A stretch of DNA of 64,000 nt, from positions 1,302,001 through 1,366,000 of the forward strand of contig NZ_CP033929.1 in assembly GCF_003815915.1 (NCBI RefSeq), read 5' to 3'. Below, in pieces: positions 59,756 through 64,000 of this stretch (positions within the stretch are counted from its first letter, which is position 1; every line of letters begins with the position of its first letter). The position numbers and the translations under genes are program-made. The notes beneath the pieces were generated by a model that saw nothing but the letters and a program-made list of their open reading frames with translations, was not told where the DNA came from and ran no database searches. This DNA comes from Chryseobacterium indoltheticum (lineage in GTDB: Bacteria; Bacteroidota; Bacteroidia; Flavobacteriales; Weeksellaceae).

Positions 59756-61903
59756 TTAAATCCTTTCTAATTCGTCCGCATCAATCATCGTCTTAAAAGT
59801 ACCGTAATTTACCGTCACTTTATTTCTCGAGATTTTCTCAATCGTTCCCACACTCGTACTTCCGGTAATTCTCACGCGTTGACCTTCTTTCATCCAGACA
59901 GCTCGGTCAGATTTACGTTTTTCCTCAATCTTTTCGTTAGTTTCCGTAATTTTTTCGATCACATCTTCCTTCTTCAATTGTTGCGTAATTTTTCTTTTTA
60001 CGACCTGCAGACGCTTAGATTCATCTTTGTCAGCTCCAATTTTTCTGAATTTTTCCTGCTCCAAGATCTTTACAAAATCTTTCACCACATCTTTCCTCGA
60101 TTTTCCTTTCACATAGCTGTCGATAAAGGCTTCTATCTTGCTTCCGAACTGAAGTTTTCGGTGTTCATCTTCATATAATTTCTGGAAATTGAATAACTTT
60201 TGCTGCAACTGCTCATTTAGTTTTTGCAAATTATCACGCTTGTCTTCCACCGATTCTTTTCTTTCTGCAAGATCAGTTTTCAGTTTTTCAACTTCGTATT
60301 TTTCCTGTTGAAGTTTTACAATCGTTTTATCTAAATTCACGATATCATGTTCCACTTTTTTCTTCGCAGAATGAATGATAAATCGTGGGATTTTATTCTT
60401 TTCAGCAACTTCAAACGTAAACGAACTTCCTGCTTGCCCGACTTCCAGTTTATACATCGGTTCCAAAGTTTCTTCATTAAATAGCATCGCTGCATTTTCT
60501 GCGTTGGGAAGTTGTTCTACAACCAGTTTGATATTAGTATAATGCGTTGTAATAATCGCAAAACTTTTCTTGTCATAGAAAAACTCTAAGAAACTTTCTG
60601 CCAAAGCGCCACCTAGCTCAGGATCAGAACCTGTTCCGAATTCGTCGATCAGTAAAAGCGTTTCGCCATCAGCTTCACGGATGATTCCGCCCATTTTCTT
60701 TAATCTTGACGAATAGGTCGATAGATGATTTTCAATAGATTGATTGTCACCAATATCGGTCATGATCTTATCAAAGAAAAACATCTCAGATTTCGGATGA
60801 GTAGGAACTAAAATTCCGCTCTGAATCATTAGTTGAAGTAGCCCAACAGTTTTCAGAGTAATCGATTTTCCACCGGCATTGGGTCCGGAAATACAGATGA
60901 TTCTGTTGTGCTCCGTTAAAGCCAATGTTTGTGGGAAAATAGTTTTATTTTCTGCTTTATTTCTTAAAAACAATAATGGATGAAAAGCATCTTTTAATCG
61001 TAAGGTTTTGTGGCGGTTTATTTTAGGTAAAATTCCGTTGATTTGCTCAGCAAACTTTGATTTGGCTCTCGTTAAATCAAGGTCAAAAATATACATCTGA
61101 TATCTCCAAAGCTGAGGTTGAAATTCGGCCAACTCTGCCGTTAATTTTCTCAGAATTTTGTCGATTTCCTTTTTTTCCTCTTCCTGACTTTCCTTAAGTT
61201 TAAAATGATGTTTTACCACAGAATCCGGCTGCATATACGTGATAGAACCTGTTTTTGAAAGTCCTAAAACTCTTCCTGCAACTCTTTTTTTGTATGCTGA
61301 TTTTACGGCTAAAACTCTTTGGTCATCAATAATTGTTTCTCGAATATCATCCAGAAATTCACTTTGTCCGTAATTGAACAAAGCTCTGTTGAAATTTTCT
61401 GTAATTGCTTTTTTAGCATGCTGAATTTCAGTTCTCAACTCTTTTAAAATCGGGGAAGCTTCACTTTTAACTTCGCCAAAACGGTTGAAAACTTTATCAA
61501 TTTTATCAATGATTTCCTTTTTGTATTCAAGTGCAGCAACATCCTGAATCAAATTGGGAAAAGTTTCGGGCATCGTCGGAAAAAACTTCTGCAGTTTTCC
61601 GATCTGTTCCGTAAGCGTTTTTATTTTGATAAAAGCTACGTTTTCCAATCGATAATTTTCGATCAGCATCAACTTTAGTTCATTTTCGATATCTTCATAT
61701 TCGTCAAACGGAACTGCATTCGAACTTTCAAAACTTGATAAATACTCGGAAGTTTTTTTTAATGAAACTTCAGCTTCATCAATGTTCATCGGGCGAAGTT
61801 CAAGAATTTTATCTCTCGTTTTCGGAGAATATGCAAAAGGAGCAATTTCCGCGAGCAATTGCGGAAACTCTAATTCGTCTAAATCTTCTTTATTTATATA
61901 CAC
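59756..61903 (-). CDS. mutS2: MutS2-like ATPase lacking the Smr domain
   Basis: 715 residues. It has a MutS core/lever region (~1-300), Walker A SGPNAGGKS (339-347), the signature around STYSSRLKKMGGI and Walker B LLLIDEFGTGSDPELGGAL (Asp420, Glu421). A long coiled coil follows (~515-640) and a KOW-like end (EGQRVRITGSTSVGTIEKISR). The protein stops at ADELERI, where other MutS2 proteins continue into an Smr nuclease domain. MutS2 acts against recombination or on collided ribosomes. It starts divergently from the GNAT gene. Confidence 0.9.
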   Translation of the reverse strand: MYINKEDLDELEFPQLLAEIAPFAYSPKTRDKILELRPMNIDEAEVSLKKTSEYLSSFESSNAVPFDEYEDIENELKLMLIENYRLENVAFIKIKTLTEQIGKLQKFFPTMPETFPNLIQDVAALEYKKEIIDKIDKVFNRFGEVKSEASPILKELRTEIQHAKKAITENFNRALFNYGQSEFLDDIRETIIDDQRVLAVKSAYKKRVAGRVLGLSKTGSITYMQPDSVVKHHFKLKESQEEEKKEIDKILRKLTAELAEFQPQLWRYQMYIFDLDLTRAKSKFAEQINGILPKINRHKTLRLKDAFHPLLFLRNKAENKTIFPQTLALTEHNRIICISGPNAGGKSITLKTVGLLQLMIQSGILVPTHPKSEMFFFDKIMTDIGDNQSIENHLSTYSSRLKKMGGIIREADGETLLLIDEFGTGSDPELGGALAESFLEFFYDKKSFAIITTHYTNIKLVVEQLPNAENAAMLFNEETLEPMYKLEVGQAGSSFTFEVAEKNKIPRFIIHSAKKKVEHDIVNLDKTIVKLQQEKYEVEKLKTDLAERKESVEDKRDNLQKLNEQLQQKLFNFQKLYEDEHRKLQFGSKIEAFIDSYVKGKSRKDVVKDFVKILEQEKFRKIGADKDESKRLQVVKRKITQQLKKEDVIEKITETNEKIEEKRKSDRAVWMKEGQRVRITGSTSVGTIEKISRNKVTVNYGTFKTMIDADELERI

Positions 61904-61979
61904 AATGCAAAGATAATTAATTTGGAAATGAATTAATTTGAGAATTTGAAAATTAGTTTAACTTCAAATACGTTTTTAC

Positions 61980-61987
61980 TACATTTG
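61980..61987 (+). promoter_or_regulatory. -7 promoter element of the GNAT gene
   Basis: TACATTTG matches TAnnTTTG and ends 4 bp before the ATG at 61992, so the transcript would be leaderless or nearly so. Confidence 0.45.
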
Positions 61988-61991
61988 AAAT

Positions 61992-62501
61992 ATGAGAATA
62001 GAAACCGAACGATTAATTCTTAAAGAAATCAATGAAAATCACGCAGAGGATATTCTGAAAATTCGGAGCAATGAAGAAATCAATAGATTTTTAAAGAGAA
62101 ATCCGCCACAAACGAATTATGAAGCGCTGAGCTTTATTTTAACGATAAAACAACGAACTGCAAACAAGGAAACATTTTATTGGGGAATCTCTTTAAAAAA
62201 TCATACAAATCTTATCGGAACAATATGTTTATACCGATTTTCTGAAGACCGTAAAGAAGCCGAAGTCGGGTATGAACTGTTGCCTGATTATCACAGAAAA
62301 GGAATCATGTCTGAAGCTTTGAAAGCTGTTTTGAATTTTGGTTTTAATGAATTATATTTAGATGAAATTTTAGCTTTCACCAACAAATTCAATGAAAATT
62401 CAAAGTTACTTCTTTTAAAACATCAATTTATTTTGGAAGAGGGGAGAGCGGATGAAGGTTTTCCTGAGAATTTGGTATTTAGCCTGAGGAAAAATATGTG
62501 A
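61992..62501 (+). CDS. GNAT family N-acetyltransferase (RimJ-like)
   Basis: 169 residues with IETERLILKEINENHAEDILKI, the acetyl-CoA-binding motif LLPDYHRKGIMSEALKAVL and a C-terminal GRADEGFPENLVFSL. It resembles ribosomal-protein alanine acetyltransferases (RimJ/RimL). The target is unknown. Single gene divergent from mutS2. Confidence 0.88.
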   Translation: MRIETERLILKEINENHAEDILKIRSNEEINRFLKRNPPQTNYEALSFILTIKQRTANKETFYWGISLKNHTNLIGTICLYRFSEDRKEAEVGYELLPDYHRKGIMSEALKAVLNFGFNELYLDEILAFTNKFNENSKLLLLKHQFILEEGRADEGFPENLVFSLRKNM

Positions 62502-62502
62502 T

Positions 62503-62614
62503 TTTGTCATTTCTGACAAAGGAAGAATCTCAATTCTAATCATTAATTTTGCTAATAGATTCTTATTACGCTTTGCTTCATTCAGAAATCTAAGATTGAA
62601 CGAAGTCAATGACA
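62503..62614. repeat. copy of the TTTGTCATT palindromic element
   Basis: TTTGTCATT (62503-62511) and AATGACA (62608-62614) are inverted, with AGAATCT and AGATTCT between. Related to 10867-11024 and 39380-39453. Confidence 0.6.
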
Positions 62615-62672
62615 GTTTAGCATAAAAATTGAATTTTAAGATTAACCCGTTCTCAAATTTTAAATTGAAATC

Positions 62673-63314
62673 ATGACCTGGACAGAAGTTTTAGCACCTA
62701 TAAAAAGCACCGAATACTTTACCCAACTTTGGGAGAAAGTAAAACAGGAATACGCAACTACAAAAGTATTCCCTCCAAAAAATCAGATTTTCAGAGCGTT
62801 GGAATTAACGGCTTTTGAAGATGTGGAAGTTGTGATTATTGGTCAGGATCCTTATCATAACGATTTTCAGGCAAATGGTTTGTGTTTTTCAGTTTCAGAA
62901 AAGGTAACGGCACCGCCTTCACTTAAAAATATTTTCACCGAATTAAAAGATGATATTGGTGTGGAGCGAACTTCAAAAGAATTAGACGATTGGGCTAGAC
63001 AGGGAGTTTTGTTGTTGAATGCAACGTTAACCGTTCGTGCTCATTCTCCGAACTCTCACAAAGATTTAGGTTGGGAAAAGTTTACCGATTTTATCATTAA
63101 AGAAATTTCAGATAAGAAGGAAAATGTAGTTTTTGTTTTGTGGGGAGCTTTTGCACAGAAAAAAGCCGAATTGATCAATCCGGCTAAGCATTTTATTTTA
63201 AAATCTGCGCATCCCTCGCCCTTTTCTGTATACAGAGGTTTTTATGGAAGTAAACCTTTTTCGAAAATCAACGAATATCTGGCATCAAAAGGTAAGAAAG
63301 CGATCTCTTGGTAA
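62673..63314 (+). CDS. ung: uracil-DNA glycosylase
   Basis: 213 residues, family 1 UDG. It has the water-activating motif GQDPYH (57-62, Asp59), FSV for uracil stacking, GVLLLNATLTV, the Asn-bearing strand FVLWGAFAQ and the minor-groove loop HPSPFSVYRGF (His180). It removes uracil from DNA to start base-excision repair. Normal length. Confidence 0.97.
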   Translation: MTWTEVLAPIKSTEYFTQLWEKVKQEYATTKVFPPKNQIFRALELTAFEDVEVVIIGQDPYHNDFQANGLCFSVSEKVTAPPSLKNIFTELKDDIGVERTSKELDDWARQGVLLLNATLTVRAHSPNSHKDLGWEKFTDFIIKEISDKKENVVFVLWGAFAQKKAELINPAKHFILKSAHPSPFSVYRGFYGSKPFSKINEYLASKGKKAISW

Positions 63315-63329
63315 GGTTGTAAGGTTGTT

Positions 63330-63809
63330 TTAATTATTTTCTTTACTGATCTCAATTCCTATTCTGTATTTTCCGGAAAGCGATTTTGCACTGTTTTCTG
63401 ACGTCGGATGAGGTGTAATTTCTTTTAAAGAAATGGTATATCCGTTGAATGATTGCGTTTTGTGATAATCTTTTCCCTTCACTTCTGTAGTTGAAAATTG
63501 AAAGGTCATTGGTCTGCTTGTGGTGCTCATCAATTCTACATTAGCAACGGCAACTCCCGCCCAGACACATTGTGTGCCTTGAGGACAACGGCTGTCTTCT
63601 GCAATATTCTTGAACGTTACATTCATTTGAAACTCTGGCAAGAATTTATTTTCTCCCTCGTTGAAGTAAATAATTTTGCCTTCGTTCTTGGTAGGAATAG
63701 TATTCACAACGGGTGTTTGATTGTTTACAGCTTGTTTTTTCGCTTCTTTCTGCGCATTGCAATTTATTAAGCTAATAAAACTTAGGCCGACTATTATACT
63801 TCTATACAT
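63330..63809 (-). CDS. lipoprotein of unknown function
   Basis: 159 residues. Signal with lipobox ending at Cys17 (MYRSIIVGLSFISLINC), a polar linker, then a beta-rich domain with EDSRCPQGTQCVWAGVAVANVEL, a two-cysteine pattern common in small flavobacterial lipoproteins. Function unknown. Confidence 0.7.
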   Translation of the reverse strand: MYRSIIVGLSFISLINCNAQKEAKKQAVNNQTPVVNTIPTKNEGKIIYFNEGENKFLPEFQMNVTFKNIAEDSRCPQGTQCVWAGVAVANVELMSTTSRPMTFQFSTTEVKGKDYHKTQSFNGYTISLKEITPHPTSENSAKSLSGKYRIGIEISKENN

Positions 63810-63815
63810 TTCTAT

Positions 63816-64000
63816 TTATATTACATTAACGATGTCTAAAATTACAACTAAAAACATTGCAATTCCAACGACTAAACTAAATCCTGTTCCGTAGATAAAG
63901 CCAATGAAAGCTCCTTTTGTTGATTTTAAAGCTTTATTCATGTCTTTACTGTCGTGTAAAAGTTCACCGATAAAAACTCCGGCAAACATTCCTACCAAAA
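63816..64000 (-). CDS. DUF456-like membrane protein, 3' part only
   Basis: The frame is open at the right window edge. The visible ~60 residues (GMFAGVFIGELLHDSKDMNKALKSTKGAFIGFIYGTGFSLVVGIAMFL) match the C-terminal end of DUF456 proteins, with two glycine-rich helices. The stop codon is at 63816, 6 bp upstream of the lipoprotein gene start, so the pair is likely an operon. Partial because of the window end. Confidence 0.7.
   Translation of the reverse strand, partial: LVGMFAGVFIGELLHDSKDMNKALKSTKGAFIGFIYGTGFSLVVGIAMFLVVILDIVNVI

Overview
This window looks like a chromosomal segment of a flavobacterium (Bacteroidota), most likely of the Chryseobacterium/Weeksellaceae group. The DNA is AT-rich. 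Promoters that can be recognised carry the Bacteroidota -7 element TAnnTTTG rather than a sigma70 -10 box. The gene content is typical of the group: BatA-D/MoxR aerotolerance operon, HU-like protein of the Bacteroidota type, YfhO, DUF4834, YpdA, an OlsF-like two-domain acyltransferase, and many lipoproteins and small beta-barrels. The genus is my inference from gene content, not from a search.

Layout. 0-3.6 kb: AraC regulator divergent from an aldehyde dehydrogenase, then its usual partner DUF779. 3.8-4.8 kb: an HU-like gene followed by a 22-bp phased array of TCACTGCGCA boxes and the decayed 3' end of a type III restriction (Res) gene. 4.9-9.3 kb: dicarboxylate symporter, CbpA/CbpM, a YcxB-like protein, a cysteine-synthase-family enzyme. 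9.5-10.85 kb: a complete IS110-family element with a legible bridge RNA, sitting inside a structured repeat. 11-15.6 kb: an ABC permease overlapping head-to-head with a NamZ-type muramidase, then small envelope proteins and a thioredoxin-fold protein. 15.7-16 kb: two tandem tRNA-Phe genes. 16-23.6 kb: amino-acid-lipid acyltransferase, aspartate kinase, fructose bisphosphatase, MenC, GlnRS. 23.8-31.4 kb: MFS transporter, TonB receptor, S41 peptidase, YpdA, a lipoprotein and a glycosyltransferase. 31.5-37.2 kb: a leftward group with YfhO, DUF4834, a lipoprotein, RlmB, a four-helix-bundle protein and DinB. 37.4-44.9 kb: the moxR-DUF58-bat operon. 45-54.6 kb: MarC, a leftward unit of lipoprotein, ECF sigma factor, beta-barrel and isochorismate synthase, duplicated PrcB-like lipoproteins, thioesterase, acyltransferase, and PspC/PadR. 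54.9-64 kb: small proteins, a cobalamin riboswitch placed in front of a thioesterase gene, an ABC ATPase with a very small membrane partner, a MutS2 without Smr domain, and uracil-DNA glycosylase.

The most unusual observations are: (1) the IS110 bridge RNA, in which the donor guides match both IS ends and the target guides match or nearly match both flanks, fixing the core as AT; (2) a compact transcription unit (promoter, 20-codon ORF, terminator) encoding an amphipathic peptide at 52280-52342; (3) a cobalamin riboswitch whose nearest downstream gene is an acyl-CoA thioesterase, with a hairpin covering that gene's start codon; (4) the 22-bp phased repeat array behind the HU-like gene; and (5) an ECF sigma factor fused to a membrane anchor and a long tail.

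Product names come from reading the translated proteins and motifs without database searches. Intergenic regions are rich in dispersed palindromic and heptanucleotide repeats, several of which I list separately.
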